Shown here piece by piece: positions 1 through 9,988 of a stretch of DNA of 64,000 nt. Within the stretch, counting starts at the first letter, position 1; every line of letters starts with the position of its first letter. The DNA lies in the NCBI RefSeq assembly GCF_000735365.1, contig NZ_JMPL01000013.1, positions 1 through 64,000 of the forward strand, in the 5' to 3' direction. The notes beneath the pieces are model-generated. The model worked only from the letters and a program-made list of their open reading frames with translations, ran no database searches and was not told the DNA's origin. The position numbers and the translations under genes were made by a program. This DNA comes from Kluyvera ascorbata ATCC 33433 (lineage in GTDB: Bacteria; Pseudomonadota; Gammaproteobacteria; Enterobacterales; Enterobacteriaceae).

Positions 1-3
1 AAA

Positions 4-96
4 TGGCGGTGAGGCGGGGATTCGAACCCCGGATGCAGCTTTTGACCGCATACTCCCTTAGCAGGGGAGCGCCTTCAGCCTCTCGGCCACCTCACC
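4..96 (-). tRNA. serV: tRNA-Ser (anticodon GCU)
   Basis: A 93-nt serine tRNA with the long variable arm of class II tRNAs. On the minus strand the anticodon stem-loop reads CTCCC-CTGCTAA-GGGAG, giving anticodon GCU (reads AGC/AGU). The T arm GGGGTTCGAATCCCC and an encoded 3' CCA are visible. It lies downstream of csrA as serV does in E. coli, where argVYZQ follow; those would be off the left edge here. Confidence 0.97.
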
Positions 97-159
97 AACA
101 ACACCTCTTGCGAGTGCTTCGAAGAACTTGTTTCTGCTCATCGTCGCTGTGTGGCGCAC

Positions 160-187
160 ATATTACTTTCTGGGACTTATAAGTCAA
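160..187 (-). promoter_or_regulatory. Putative promoter of the serV tRNA operon
   Basis: On the minus strand, TTGACT (187-182) and TAATAT (165-160) are separated by 16 bases, followed by a GC-containing discriminator GTGCGCC typical of stringently controlled stable-RNA promoters. It lies about 60 bases upstream of the mature tRNA. Read from sequence only. The rest of the 97-413 gap holds AT-rich sequence and the csrA 3' hairpin, and no convincing gene. Confidence 0.6.
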
Positions 188-382
188 ACAATTTTCCGTA
201 GATTTTTTTCGTTTGCACATTTCACACGCAATAAGCTGTTAAAAAAGACAGAATGCACGTTTTATCAACAGATAAATTGCGTTTTTGCCGGTATAGCAGC
301 AAAAAAGAAAATGGGCGTAAAAGCGCTGGAGCGAAGAAAAAAGGAAAAAAATGAGAGGAAAGCGAAGAAAACTGCGAGAGGT

Positions 383-407
383 GCGTCTCACCCGCGGGGT
401 GAGACGC
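383..407 (-). terminator. Hairpin downstream of csrA
   Basis: A strong inverted repeat, GCGTCTCACCC / GGGTGAGACGC, lies just past the csrA stop. There is no immediate U tract on the minus strand, so it may act as a 3' stabilising hairpin or a weak terminator rather than a classic intrinsic terminator. Confidence 0.5.
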
Positions 408-413
408 GAGAAC

Positions 414-599
414 TTAGTAACTGGACTGCTGGGATTTTTCAGCCTGGATACGCTGGTAGATCTCTTCACGGTGAACAGAGACCTCTTTAGGGGCATTTAC
501 GCCGATGCGCACCTGGTTACCCTTCACCCCTAAAACTGTCACAGTGACCTCATCTCCAATCATGAGGGTCTCACCAACTCGACGAGTCAGAATCAGCAT
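414..599 (-). CDS. csrA: Carbon storage regulator CsrA
   Basis: A 61-residue RNA-binding global regulator that binds GGA motifs in mRNA leaders, controlling glycogen, biofilm, motility and central carbon genes. The N-terminal [10 protein letters not shown] and the R44-containing segment [12 protein letters not shown], which form the RNA-binding faces of the dimer, are intact, and the length equals that of E. coli CsrA. The start is supported by an AGGAG sequence 8 bases upstream. It lies between alaS and serV as in E. coli. Control by CsrB/C RNAs is known for the family but those RNAs are not in this window. Confidence 0.98.
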
Positions 600-793
600 T
601 CTTTGCTCCTTGAAAGATTAAAAGAGTCGGGTCTCTCTGTATCCCGGCATTCTCCATCATATAACGCCAAAAGGTCAGCAATGACAAACACCTTCGTGTA
701 AGCGGTCACAGCATCACACTCTGTTAAATGTAAGTTTAGCCGATTTACATGACTTCAACCTGACTTTATCGTTATCAGTACCGCATATGCAAG

Positions 794-820
794 GTGCCTT
801 AACGTTTAACGTTAAGGCAC
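794..820 (-). terminator. Inverted repeat after alaS
   Basis: GTGCCTTAACG and CGTTAAGGCAC form a perfect 11-bp stem with a 5-base loop 20 bases past the alaS stop codon. Neither strand has a clear U run immediately after it, so terminator function is likely but not certain. Confidence 0.5.
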
Positions 821-839
821 CCGCATGCGTTTATTGTTA

Positions 840-3467
840 TTACAGTTTAGCGCTGACCCAGCCTTTCACACTGGACAGTGCAGCAGGGAGCGCAGACGCG
901 TCGGTACCGCCAGCTTGCGCCATATCCGGACGTCCGCCCCCTTTGCCGCCCACCTGCTGAGCGACCATGCCAACCAGCTCCCCTGCTTTCACACGGTCGG
1001 TCACATCCTTAGACACGCCTGCAATCAGAGAAACCTTACCTTCTGCAACCGTCGCCAGCACGATAACCGCAGAACCCAGTTGGTTCTTCAGATCGTCGAC
1101 CATAGTACGCAGCATCTTCGGCTCAACGCCGGCAAGCTCGCTCACCAGCAGGTTAACGCCGTTAATATTCTCAGCTTTGCTGGAAAGGTTCGCGCTTTCC
1201 TGTGCTGCCGCCTGCTCTTTAAGCTGCTGCAGCTCTTTTTCCAGCTGACGCGTACGTTCAATAACGGTACGCACTTTTTCGGTGACGTTATGGCTGTCGC
1301 CTTTCAGCAGCTGCGCAATATCGCTCAGGCGATCGCTTTCAGCGTGCAGCGTGGCAATCGCGCCTTCGCCGGTTACGGCTTCGATACGACGAACGCCTGC
1401 CGCAGTGCCTGACTCAGACACGATGCGGAACAGACCGATATCGCCGGTACGAGAAGCGTGGGTACCACCGCACAGCTCAGTAGAGAAGTCGCCCATGCTC
1501 AGAACGCGAACGTGGTCGTCATATTTCTCACCGAACAGCGCCATTGCGCCCTTCGCTTTCGCCGCTTCGAGATCCATGATGTTGGTTTCGATTGGCAGGT
1601 TGCGACGAATCTGAGCGTTGACCAGATCTTCAACCGCGCGAATCTCTTCTGGCTTCATGGCTTCGAAATGAGAGAAGTCGAAACGCAGAACCTTGTCGTT
1701 TACCAACGAGCCTTTCTGCGCAACGTGCGTACCCAGAATCTGGCGCAGCGCCGCGTGCATCAGGTGCGTTGCAGAGTGGTTCAGACGAATGCGTGCACGG
1801 CGTGCTACATCAACGTCAGCCTGCACACCGTCACCCACTTTCAGCGCGCCGGTCGCCAGTTTGCCGAGGTGACCAATCGCCTGGCCGTATTTCTGGGTGT
1901 CGCTGACCGCAAAGCTAAAGCCCGCGCCTTTCAGTTCGCCCTTATCGCCAACCTGACCGCCTGATTCGGCATAGAATGGCGTCTGGTCCAGCACCACAAC
2001 CGCTTCCTGACCGGAAGCGATAGACTCTACCGCTTTGCCGTCAACGAACAGCGCAGTGACTTTGCCGTTCAGTTCCAGATGGTCATAGCCTTTAAATTCT
2101 GAAGTACCATCAACGCGAATCATCGCGTTGTAGTCGGCGCCAAAACCGCTGGACTCGCGCGCACGACGGCGCTGCTCTTCCATTGCGGCTTCAAAGCCAG
2201 CTTCATCAACCTTGATATTGCGCTCACGGCAAACGTCCGCCGTCAGGTCAACCGGGAAGCCGTAGGTGTCGTACAGACGGAATGCGGTTTCGCCGTCCAG
2301 CGTGTCGCCGGTCAGTTTTGCCAGCTCTTCGTCGAGCAGCGCCAGACCACGCTCCAGCGTACGAGCAAACTGTTCTTCTTCGGTTTTCAGAACCTGCTCA
2401 ACCTGCGCCTGCTGACGTTTCAGCTCTTCACCTGCGGCACCCATCACGTCTACCAGCGGGCCAACCAGCTTGTAGAAGAAGGTGTCTTTCGCGCCCAGCA
2501 TGTTGCCATGACGGACCGCACGACGAATGATGCGACGCAGCACATAGCCGCGGCTTTCGTTAGACGGCATCACGCCATCGGCAATCAGGAACGCACAGGA
2601 ACGAATGTGGTCCGCGATAACGCGCAGGGACTTGTTGCTCAGGTCGGTTGCGCCGGTCGCTTTTGCCACCGCGTCAATCAGCTTACGGAACAGGTCGATG
2701 TCATAGTTGGAGTTCACGTGCTGCAGGACAGCGGTGATACGCTCCAGACCCATACCGGTATCCACAGACGGCTTCGGCAGCGGTTCCATGGTGCCGTCAG
2801 CCTGACGGTTGAACTGCATGAAGACGATGTTCCAGATCTCAATGTAACGGTCGCCGTCTTCTTCAGCGGAACCCGGAGGGCCGCCCCAGATGTGGTCGCC
2901 GTGGTCATAGAAGATCTCGGTGCACGGGCCGCAAGGACCGGTGTCGCCCATCTGCCAGAAGTTATCCGATGCGTACGGCGCACCTTTGTTGTCGCCGATA
3001 CGGATGATGCGCTCACGCGGGATACCGACTTCTTTTTCCCAGATTTCGTAAGCTTCGTCATCGCTCTCATAGACGGTGACCCACAGACGCTCTTTCGGCA
3101 GGGCGAACCAGTTTTCCCCGGTCAGCAGTTCCCACGCGTATTGAATAGCGTCGTGCTTGAAATAGTCGCCGAAGCTGAAGTTACCCAGCATTTCGAAGAA
3201 GGTGTGGTGACGTGCGGTGTAACCGACGTTTTCCAGGTCATTGTGTTTACCGCCCGCACGTACGCAACGCTGCGCGGTGGTCGCGCGAGAATAATTACGC
3301 TTGTCGAGACCGAGGAACACATCTTTGAACTGGTTCATCCCGGCATTGGTAAACAGCAACGTAGGGTCGTTATTCGGCACCAGGGAGCTGCTGGCAACTA
3401 CCTGATGGCCTTTACTATGGAAAAAGTCGAGAAACGCCTGACGGATCTCAGCGGTGCTCTTGCTCAT
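840..3467 (-). CDS. alaS: Alanine--tRNA ligase
   Basis: Class II aminoacyl-tRNA synthetase that charges tRNA-Ala and edits mischarged Ser/Gly-tRNA-Ala. The 875 residues match the family length (876 in E. coli). The order is catalytic domain (about 1-460), an editing domain with the zinc-binding HSATHLMH segment (near residue 565) and the CGGTH motif (near 667), and a C-terminal C-Ala domain ending in a coiled region and a Gly-rich [13 protein letters not shown] motif. The ATG at 3467 starts the conserved [16 protein letters not shown]. Upstream 3468-3717 is a 250-base spacer that should carry its promoter; no further gene was seen there. Confidence 0.98.
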   Translation of the reverse strand: MSKSTAEIRQAFLDFFHSKGHQVVASSSLVPNNDPTLLFTNAGMNQFKDVFLGLDKRNYSRATTAQRCVRAGGKHNDLENVGYTARHHTFFEMLGNFSFGDYFKHDAIQYAWELLTGENWFALPKERLWVTVYESDDEAYEIWEKEVGIPRERIIRIGDNKGAPYASDNFWQMGDTGPCGPCTEIFYDHGDHIWGGPPGSAEEDGDRYIEIWNIVFMQFNRQADGTMEPLPKPSVDTGMGLERITAVLQHVNSNYDIDLFRKLIDAVAKATGATDLSNKSLRVIADHIRSCAFLIADGVMPSNESRGYVLRRIIRRAVRHGNMLGAKDTFFYKLVGPLVDVMGAAGEELKRQQAQVEQVLKTEEEQFARTLERGLALLDEELAKLTGDTLDGETAFRLYDTYGFPVDLTADVCRERNIKVDEAGFEAAMEEQRRRARESSGFGADYNAMIRVDGTSEFKGYDHLELNGKVTALFVDGKAVESIASGQEAVVVLDQTPFYAESGGQVGDKGELKGAGFSFAVSDTQKYGQAIGHLGKLATGALKVGDGVQADVDVARRARIRLNHSATHLMHAALRQILGTHVAQKGSLVNDKVLRFDFSHFEAMKPEEIRAVEDLVNAQIRRNLPIETNIMDLEAAKAKGAMALFGEKYDDHVRVLSMGDFSTELCGGTHASRTGDIGLFRIVSESGTAAGVRRIEAVTGEGAIATLHAESDRLSDIAQLLKGDSHNVTEKVRTVIERTRQLEKELQQLKEQAAAQESANLSSKAENINGVNLLVSELAGVEPKMLRTMVDDLKNQLGSAVIVLATVAEGKVSLIAGVSKDVTDRVKAGELVGMVAQQVGGKGGGRPDMAQAGGTDASALPAALSSVKGWVSAKL

Positions 3468-3717
3468 AATTATCCTGACATCAAGCTACACTTCATCCTC
3501 CAAACCGCGAGGCAACGGCTGTTTTCACCTTCAGACACATACTGAAGTACCCGTCTGAAGCTTCTCTCGCCCGCCGCTCGGATGCGGCTTGAATGATTTT
3601 GTGTATTAAGGAATATTCGTCACCGACGCGGATTGCTTTAAAAACAACCCGCCTCCGGACGGAAAAAGTGGGAATAAGATAAGTTTTCTTTAAAGGGAAG
3701 TAAAATCCCCAGTGCGG

Positions 3718-4218
3718 TCAATCCGCAAAATTTCGCCATATTTCCTGGATATCTTCCATCAGGTAGCCACGGTAGAGCAAAAATCGCTGGATTTTGACCT
3801 TTTCAGCAAAGGTAGTTGGCAGCGGCTCACCGTATTTTCTCACCGCCTGATCGCGTGCCAGCGCCGCCCAGTCAATGTCGCACTCACGCATGGCTTGCTC
3901 GATGGCGTCGCGCGCAATGCCCTTTTGCCCCAATTCCTGACGAATCCGCGCCGGGCCGTACCCTTTGCGGCTACGTCCGGCCATAAATTGCTGCACAAAG
4001 CGACTATCGTCGAGATAGCGGTTTTCAAAACACCAGGCTACCACCTTTTCAACATCTTCCGGCGGTGCATCGATGGGCTCTGGACCATTTTTCCCCATCA
4101 CCGGGGCGGTAAGTTTGCGCCGCAGCTCCTGTTCGCTGTGGTCGCGCATCGCCAGAATGCGAATGGCGCGATCCAGCAGGCGGGCATAGGCGGAACGACG
4201 CGGTGAGTTTTCGGTCAT
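3718..4218 (-). CDS. recX: RecA regulatory protein RecX
   Basis: A 166-residue modulator that binds RecA filaments and limits recombinase and coprotease activity. It is closely similar to E. coli RecX over its whole length, with an all-helical repeat fold and the conserved LLYRGY..EIWRNF C-terminal segment. It lies 69 bases downstream of recA on the same strand beyond the recA hairpin terminator, so it is probably expressed by read-through as in E. coli. Confidence 0.96.
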   Translation of the reverse strand: MTENSPRRSAYARLLDRAIRILAMRDHSEQELRRKLTAPVMGKNGPEPIDAPPEDVEKVVAWCFENRYLDDSRFVQQFMAGRSRKGYGPARIRQELGQKGIARDAIEQAMRECDIDWAALARDQAVRKYGEPLPTTFAEKVKIQRFLLYRGYLMEDIQEIWRNFAD

Positions 4219-4243
4219 GATGTTTTACCGTCGTGATAAATGC

Positions 4244-4266
4244 AAAAAGGGCTGCATAAGCAGCCC
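4244..4266 (-). terminator. recA intrinsic terminator
   Basis: On the minus strand GGGCTGC-TTAT-GCAGCCC is followed directly by TTTTT. It lies between recA and recX and would reduce, not abolish, recX transcription. Confidence 0.9.
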
Positions 4267-4287
4267 TTCGTCTCAGTTCAGAGATTA

Positions 4288-5426
<1,139 letters not shown>

Positions 5427-5430
<4 letters not shown>

Positions 5431-5924
5431 GTGTTTTGTAGAAATTGTTGCCAGAGGAGATTAAGCGCGTAGGCCGTCGCCTGACGACGTACTGATTCGC
5501 GGTCCCCCTCGAAGCATTCACGCTGTGTAATGCCCTGCCCAGCGGCGGTGGCAATACCAAACCAGACTGTGCCCACCGGCTTTTCAGCGCTGCCGCCGTC
5601 TGGCCCGGCAATGCCGCTGACCGAGATGGCAAAATCGGCACGCGCCGCGCGCAGTGCGCCAATTGCCATCTCTATAACCACCTGCTCGCTGACCGCGCCA
5701 TACTGTTCGAGCGTCACTTCACGCACGCCGATCATCTGCGATTTCGCCTCGTTGCTGTAGGTCACGAAACTGCGTTCAAACCAGGCCGAACTACCGGCAA
5801 TATCGGTAATGGCTTTCGCTATCCAGCCACCGGTACAGGACTCTGCGGTGGTGAGTGTCGCCCCGCGAGCCTTCAGCGCCAAGCCGACCTGTTCGCTAAG
5901 CTGCATTAATTCTGAATCTGTCAT
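5427..5924 (-). CDS. pncC: Nicotinamide-nucleotide amidase (CinA C-terminal family)
   Basis: A 165-residue NMN deamidase that converts NMN to nicotinic acid mononucleotide in pyridine nucleotide salvage. The sequence is a single CinA-C domain with TTAESCTGGW near residue 24 and the SGIAGPDGGS motif near 104, the active-site signatures. The start MTDSELMQLSEQVG aligns with E. coli PncC; an ATG one codon upstream (5927) is also possible. It lies directly upstream of recA, as in E. coli. Confidence 0.95.
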
Positions 5925-6027
5925 CATCGCTCCGCTTAAGCTCGATAAAGAGGCCATCAAAGATAGCACTTTCAGAACAGATGTGGGGACGGGATAGTGA
6001 TTTTACGAGGGGGATTCCGAAATTGAA

Positions 6028-6048
6028 CGCCCCGGAAGAACCGGGGCG
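6028..6048 (-). terminator. Terminator of the metal ABC transporter operon
   Basis: CGCCCCGG / CCGGGGCG forms an 8-bp stem with a 5-base loop just past the binding-protein gene on the minus strand, followed by a T-containing stretch (TTCAATTT). Confidence 0.65.
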
Positions 6049-6062
6049 AAGAAAGGCCAGAT

Positions 6063-6941
6063 TTAGCGCATGCTGGCAGCGATAAGCTCGACGTTATGAC
6101 GCAGCATTTTGACATAGCTGTCCGCCACGCCACCCGGTTTTGACAGCGCTTCCGGATACAGCTCACCGCCCGGCTGTGAGCCGGTCGCCGCTGCAATCTG
6201 CTTCACCAGACGTGGGTCAAGCTGGTTTTCCATAAACCAGGTATGCACGCCGTCAGCCTTAATTTGCGTAATCAACGCCGCTACCTGAGCCGCGCTGGCT
6301 TCGCTCTCGGAAGAGAGCCCCTGCGGAGCCAGGAAGGTGACGCCATAAGCCCGCGAGAAATAGCCGAAGGCATCGTGGCTGGTCAACACTTTACGCTTCG
6401 CCTGTGGAATGGCGCTGAACTGCTGTTTAGTCCAGGTGTGAATGTCGTTAAGCTCACCAATATAGCGCTTGCCGGAGGCGTTCAGCGCCGCGCTGTCTTC
6501 TGGGTCGGCTTTGACCAGTCCGGTCAAAATATTCTGCGCATACAGTGCGCCATTCGCTGCGCTGTTCCAGGCGTGCGGGTCGGTGACCGTTTTGCCGTCT
6601 TCATCCAGCGTATGCGTTTTCACTCCCGTCGAGGCGACTATCAGCTCACCTTTAAAACCGGAGGCCTTAATGAGGCGGTCCATCCAGCCCTCCAGCCCCA
6701 GCCCGTTAACCACCACCACATCCGCTTTACTGAGCAGCGCGCTATCCTGCGGCGACGGCTCGAAGGTGTGCGGGTCGCCGTCCGGGCCAACCAGCGTGTC
6801 GACGTGGACATGTTCACCGCCGACCTGTTTCACCATATCGCCCAGCACCGAGAAACTGCTGACCACGTTCAGCGTTTTTGCCATCGCACCTTGCGCCGTC
6901 AGCCCTAACGCCAACGCCAGAATCACCCCAATACGTTTCAT
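6063..6941 (-). CDS. Periplasmic zinc/manganese-type ABC substrate-binding protein
   Basis: A 292-residue cluster A-I (ZnuA/TroA family) metal-binding protein. A signal peptide ends at about residue 21 (LTAQGAMA-KT). Probable metal-ligand histidines are H58 in DGDPHTFEPSPQD, H123 in TDPHAW and H189 in TSHDAF. The long His-rich loop of classical ZnuA is absent, so metal preference (Zn, Mn or Fe) cannot be fixed from sequence. It lies 8 bases after the permease gene and ends the operon. The ATPase-permease-binding protein order resembles the second zinc importer named zniCBA in Klebsiella; orthology is an inference. Confidence 0.9.
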   Translation of the reverse strand: MKRIGVILALALGLTAQGAMAKTLNVVSSFSVLGDMVKQVGGEHVHVDTLVGPDGDPHTFEPSPQDSALLSKADVVVVNGLGLEGWMDRLIKASGFKGELIVASTGVKTHTLDEDGKTVTDPHAWNSAANGALYAQNILTGLVKADPEDSAALNASGKRYIGELNDIHTWTKQQFSAIPQAKRKVLTSHDAFGYFSRAYGVTFLAPQGLSSESEASAAQVAALITQIKADGVHTWFMENQLDPRLVKQIAAATGSQPGGELYPEALSKPGGVADSYVKMLRHNVELIAASMR

Positions 6942-6949
6942 TATGTCCC

Positions 6950-7813
6950 CTATCCTCTTCGTTTTTGCCAGCTAACGGTCAGCCGGCTTCGCTTGCCAAA
7001 AAACACAGAAATCAAAAATACGCCGCTGGCGGTGAGCACAATCGATGGCCCTGCGGGAAGATTCGCCGCCCACGACAGGCTGAGCCCCATCCAGGCGCAT
7101 ATTCCGCCTATCAGCGCCGCCAGCAGCAGAATTGACGGTAAGGTTTTCGCCCAGCAGCGCGCCGCGACGGCGGGCAGCATCATGACGCCTACCGCCATCA
7201 GCGTGCCCAGCACCTGAAAGCCAGCCACCAGGTTGAGCACCAGCAACGCCAGAAATAGCCCGTGCAGCAACACGGGCAGCCAGCGCGCATTCACCTGCAG
7301 CCAGCTGCTGTCAAACGCTTCACTCACCAGCCCCCGGTAGAAGAGAGCAATGCAGAGCAGCGTCAGGCTGGCGACGCCCGCCACAAACAGCGCGGCATCG
7401 TTATCCACCGCCAGAATCGAACCGAACAACAGGTGCAGCAGGTCAACGTTGGAGCCGCGTAGCGAGACCAGCGTGACCCCCAGCGCCAGCGACCCTAAGT
7501 AGAATCCGGCAAAGCTGGCGTCCTCTTTCAGCGGCGTGCGACGGCTGACCCAGCCGGCCACCAGCGCCACCGTAATACCGGCAATAAAACCGCCGACGGT
7601 CATCGCCAGCAGCGACATGCCGTTCACCAGATAGCCCACCGCCACGCCGGGAAGAATGGCGTGCGACAGCGCGTCGCCCATCAGGCTCATTCGCCGTAGC
7701 AGTAAAAAGACGCCGAGGATCGTAGTGCTGAGCGACAGGGCAAGGCAGACCACCAGCGCCCGGCGCATAAAGCCAAATTCAATAAAGGGTTGGAAAAAGG
7801 TGTGCCAGATCAT
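6950..7813 (-). CDS. Metal ABC transporter permease (ABC-3 family)
   Basis: A 287-residue integral membrane protein of the ZnuB/TroC/SitC family with 8-9 hydrophobic segments. The conserved early segment RRMSLMGDALSHAILPGVAVGY (residues about 44-65) and the central VLGTLMAVGVMMLPAVAAR are typical. Its ATG overlaps the ATPase stop (ATGA), indicating translational coupling. It would form the homodimeric inner-membrane channel for the metal delivered by the binding protein. Confidence 0.93.
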   Translation of the reverse strand: MIWHTFFQPFIEFGFMRRALVVCLALSLSTTILGVFLLLRRMSLMGDALSHAILPGVAVGYLVNGMSLLAMTVGGFIAGITVALVAGWVSRRTPLKEDASFAGFYLGSLALGVTLVSLRGSNVDLLHLLFGSILAVDNDAALFVAGVASLTLLCIALFYRGLVSEAFDSSWLQVNARWLPVLLHGLFLALLVLNLVAGFQVLGTLMAVGVMMLPAVAARCWAKTLPSILLLAALIGGICAWMGLSLSWAANLPAGPSIVLTASGVFLISVFFGKRSRLTVSWQKRRG

Positions 7814-8487
7814 GCGAGCCTCGCGGAGCTAAACGCCGGAAGCACGTCGCGGGTATGTCCCCAGCAGGCATTTTGTGGGGCCAACAGCAGCGTTTCCGGG
7901 AAATACTCCGCCACGCGCTGGTTATCGTGCAGTACCGCCAGCACGGTCTGCCCCTGCTGATGCATCTCCTGAATCACGCCCATCAGGTCATGGCTGGTCG
8001 CTTCATCAATGCCGGTGAAGGGCTCATCGAGCATCACCAACGGTGCCCGCTGCACCAGCACGCGGGCAAAGAGCATCCGCTGAAATTGACCGCCGGACAG
8101 CGCATCAATCGGGGTTTTCGCCATGCTCGCCAGCCCGACTCGTGCCAGCGACGCCTGAATGCGCTGGAGCGTATCGCTACGCAGGCCGCGCAGAAGCGAG
8201 ACGCGTGGCCATGCGCCCTGACTGACAACATCCAGCACGGTCAGCGGAAACTGCGACTCCAGCGCATGACGCTGGGCCAGCCAGCCAATAACCGGGCGCG
8301 AAGGCGTCCAGTGAATCACGCCGCTCACCGGCGGAATAAACCCCGCCAGCGTTTTCAGTAAAGTCGATTTGCCGCAGCCGTTCAGGCCGACAATCGCCGT
8401 CATGCTGCCTTTTTGAATCACGCCGCTCAGCGATGGCGTAATGGCTGCGCCTTCATAGCCAGCCACCAGATTATCCAGTTCAATCAT
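7810..8487 (-). CDS. Metal ABC transporter ATP-binding protein
   Basis: A 225-residue ABC ATPase. Walker A GLNGCGKST (near residue 35), signature LSGGQ (near 135), Walker B VMLDEP and the H-loop AVLHD are present. The start is placed at MIELDNLVAGYEG (8487), which overlaps the TGA of an upstream 35-codon reading frame as ATGA; 11 further in-frame codons upstream are less likely to be used. It powers the adjacent metal permease. Confidence 0.92.
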   Translation of the reverse strand: MIELDNLVAGYEGAAITPSLSGVIQKGSMTAIVGLNGCGKSTLLKTLAGFIPPVSGVIHWTPSRPVIGWLAQRHALESQFPLTVLDVVSQGAWPRVSLLRGLRSDTLQRIQASLARVGLASMAKTPIDALSGGQFQRMLFARVLVQRAPLVMLDEPFTGIDEATSHDLMGVIQEMHQQGQTVLAVLHDNQRVAEYFPETLLLAPQNACWGHTRDVLPAFSSARLA

Positions 8488-8591
8488 GGCAGCGACACCG
8501 CCCACCAGACCATCAACCACAGCGCGGCCAACAGCGCGCAGGCCAGCAAAACCCGCGTCATGCTGCTGGCCATAAAAACAGGAGTGAACAT
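8484..8591 (-). CDS. 35-residue putative membrane microprotein heading the metal ABC operon
   Basis: A short reading frame starting with ATG at 8591 and preceded by GAGG at a good distance (GGTGAGGCAAAG-ATG). The peptide begins MFTPVFMASSMTR and continues as one hydrophobic helix (residues about 13-33, LLACALLAALWLMVWWAV), so it is a single-pass membrane protein if made. Its TGA overlaps the ATPase ATG as ATGA, exactly as in the next gene junction, which argues for real translation. Nothing lies between it and the Zur-like box. No family recognised; it could act as an accessory subunit or as a coupling leader. Confidence 0.6.
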   Translation of the reverse strand: MFTPVFMASSMTRVLLACALLAALWLMVWWAVSLP

Positions 8592-8609
8592 CTTTGCCTC
8601 ACCATTTAA

Positions 8610-8624
8610 TGTTATAACGTAACA
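8610..8624 (-). promoter_or_regulatory. Zur-like palindrome upstream of the metal ABC operon
   Basis: TGTTATAACGTAACA has perfect 5-base arms (TGTTA/TAACA) and matches the core of the E. coli Zur box, in which GTTATA and TATAAC half-sites flank a short centre. It is 18 bases upstream of the first start codon, in the expected promoter. Zinc-responsive repression is inferred. Confidence 0.65.
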
Positions 8625-8681
8625 ATATTGGATTGGCGCTAAGATGTAAACGGCAGGAAATGATGCTAAATGTAACAAGCC

Positions 8682-8699
8682 CCCCTCAGAGCCGAGGGG
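8682..8699 (-). terminator. mltB terminator
   Basis: CCCCTC / GAGGGG stem downstream of mltB; the minus-strand copy is followed by GGCTTGTTACATTT. It separates mltB from the metal operon promoter region. Confidence 0.7.
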
Positions 8700-8714
8700 A
8701 GCCAGAAGGAAGGA

Positions 8715-9785
8715 TTACTGACCGCGCGCCTGAGCGACCGCCAGGCCCAGTTGCCAGACCGCCATCGCATAGTGGGTGCTGTGGTTATAGCGGGTGATGG
8801 TGTAGAAGTTCGGCAGCCCGTACCAGTACTGGTAGCCCGTACCGATATCCAGTCGCAGGAGACTTGCCTGCTGATGGTTGCCCAGAGGCTGCATCGGCGT
8901 TAAGCCTGCCGCCGCCAGCTGCGAAACGCTGTATTTGGTTTTGAACCCATTATCCAGCCCCGGAGCCTGCCCCATTGCCTGAACCGCCACCGCGTCGCCG
9001 CTCACCCAGCCGTGCTGTTTGAAGTAGTTCGCTACGCTGCCGATAGCGTCTTCCGGATCCCACAGGTTGATGTGACCATCACCGTTAAAATCAACCGCAT
9101 ACTGCTTGTAGGAGGACGGCATAAACTGGCCGTAGCCCATCGCGCCAGCAAACGAACCTTTCAGATCCAACGGATCGTCCTGTTCATCACGCGCCATCAG
9201 CAGGAAGGTTTCCAGCTCGCCAGAGAAGTATTCAGCGCGGCGTGGATAGTTAAACGAGAGGGTCGCCAGCGCATCGAGGATACGCGTTTTACCCATCACA
9301 CGACCCCAACGGGTCTCAACGCCAATAATCCCGACGATAATTTCCGGCGGTACGCCGTAGACCTGTGACGCGCGCTGCAGTGCGTCCTGGTGTTGGTTCC
9401 AGAACACCACGCCGTTTTGCACGTTATCCGGAGTAATAAACTGCTTACGATAGCGCAGCCACGCCCCGTTCGGGCCGACTGGCGGCTGTCCGGTCGGCGC
9501 CTGCCTGTCCATCAGGCGCAGCACGTAATCCAGGCGCTTGGCCTGGGAGAGAATTTCATGCAGCTGCTGTCGGTCAAAGCCGTGCTTACTCACCATCTTA
9601 TCGATGAACTGCTCCGCCGCCGGGTTATTGGCAAAATCACCGGTCGGGATCAGCGCATTGTGCTGAGGTTCAAGGAGAAAACCGCCGGAGGTGGTTGCCG
9701 GGGTTTCAGCCGTTTTAGGTTTGCTGCTACAAGCAGCGAGCAGGACACACAGGGGGAGTAAAGCCAGAACACGACGCTTCAACAT
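8715..9785 (-). CDS. mltB: Membrane-bound lytic murein transglycosylase B
   Basis: A 356-residue outer-membrane lipoprotein that cleaves peptidoglycan glycan strands to 1,6-anhydromuropeptides. The start at 9785 (MLKRR) gives a lipoprotein signal peptide with lipobox LAAC near residue 20. The catalytic Glu is in GVETRWGRVMG (near residue 155), and the SLT-like domain with an EF-hand-like DFNGDGHINLWD loop follows. Length and sequence track E. coli MltB (361 residues). In E. coli it is next to pncC; here the metal ABC operon is inserted between them. Confidence 0.97.
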   Translation of the reverse strand: MLKRRVLALLPLCVLLAACSSKPKTAETPATTSGGFLLEPQHNALIPTGDFANNPAAEQFIDKMVSKHGFDRQQLHEILSQAKRLDYVLRLMDRQAPTGQPPVGPNGAWLRYRKQFITPDNVQNGVVFWNQHQDALQRASQVYGVPPEIIVGIIGVETRWGRVMGKTRILDALATLSFNYPRRAEYFSGELETFLLMARDEQDDPLDLKGSFAGAMGYGQFMPSSYKQYAVDFNGDGHINLWDPEDAIGSVANYFKQHGWVSGDAVAVQAMGQAPGLDNGFKTKYSVSQLAAAGLTPMQPLGNHQQASLLRLDIGTGYQYWYGLPNFYTITRYNHSTHYAMAVWQLGLAVAQARGQ

Positions 9786-9988
9786 GGGACATCCGTTTAA
9801 CAATATCAGCAAGAGTTAAATATGGTAAAGCATCCGCCACGCCGCAAGGAAGCGCTGGAAGCCACGAGGGGAAAAAAAATGCCGCAGATGCACTCTCTAT
9901 GACTCAATCAATGATCTTCCGGGGGAGAATGTTTTATCATCGCCGCGCAAAGCTGGACCGTATAACGCGCTAATTATCGGAGAAAGTC

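Noticed and set aside
128-496. Overlapping frames in the serV-csrA spacer
   Set aside because: Low-complexity Lys/Arg- and Phe-rich translations, no RBS, and they overlap the tRNA promoter and the csrA hairpin.
2508-3545. 345-codon open frame opposite alaS
   Set aside because: Antisense shadow of a highly conserved gene with no RBS or family resemblance.
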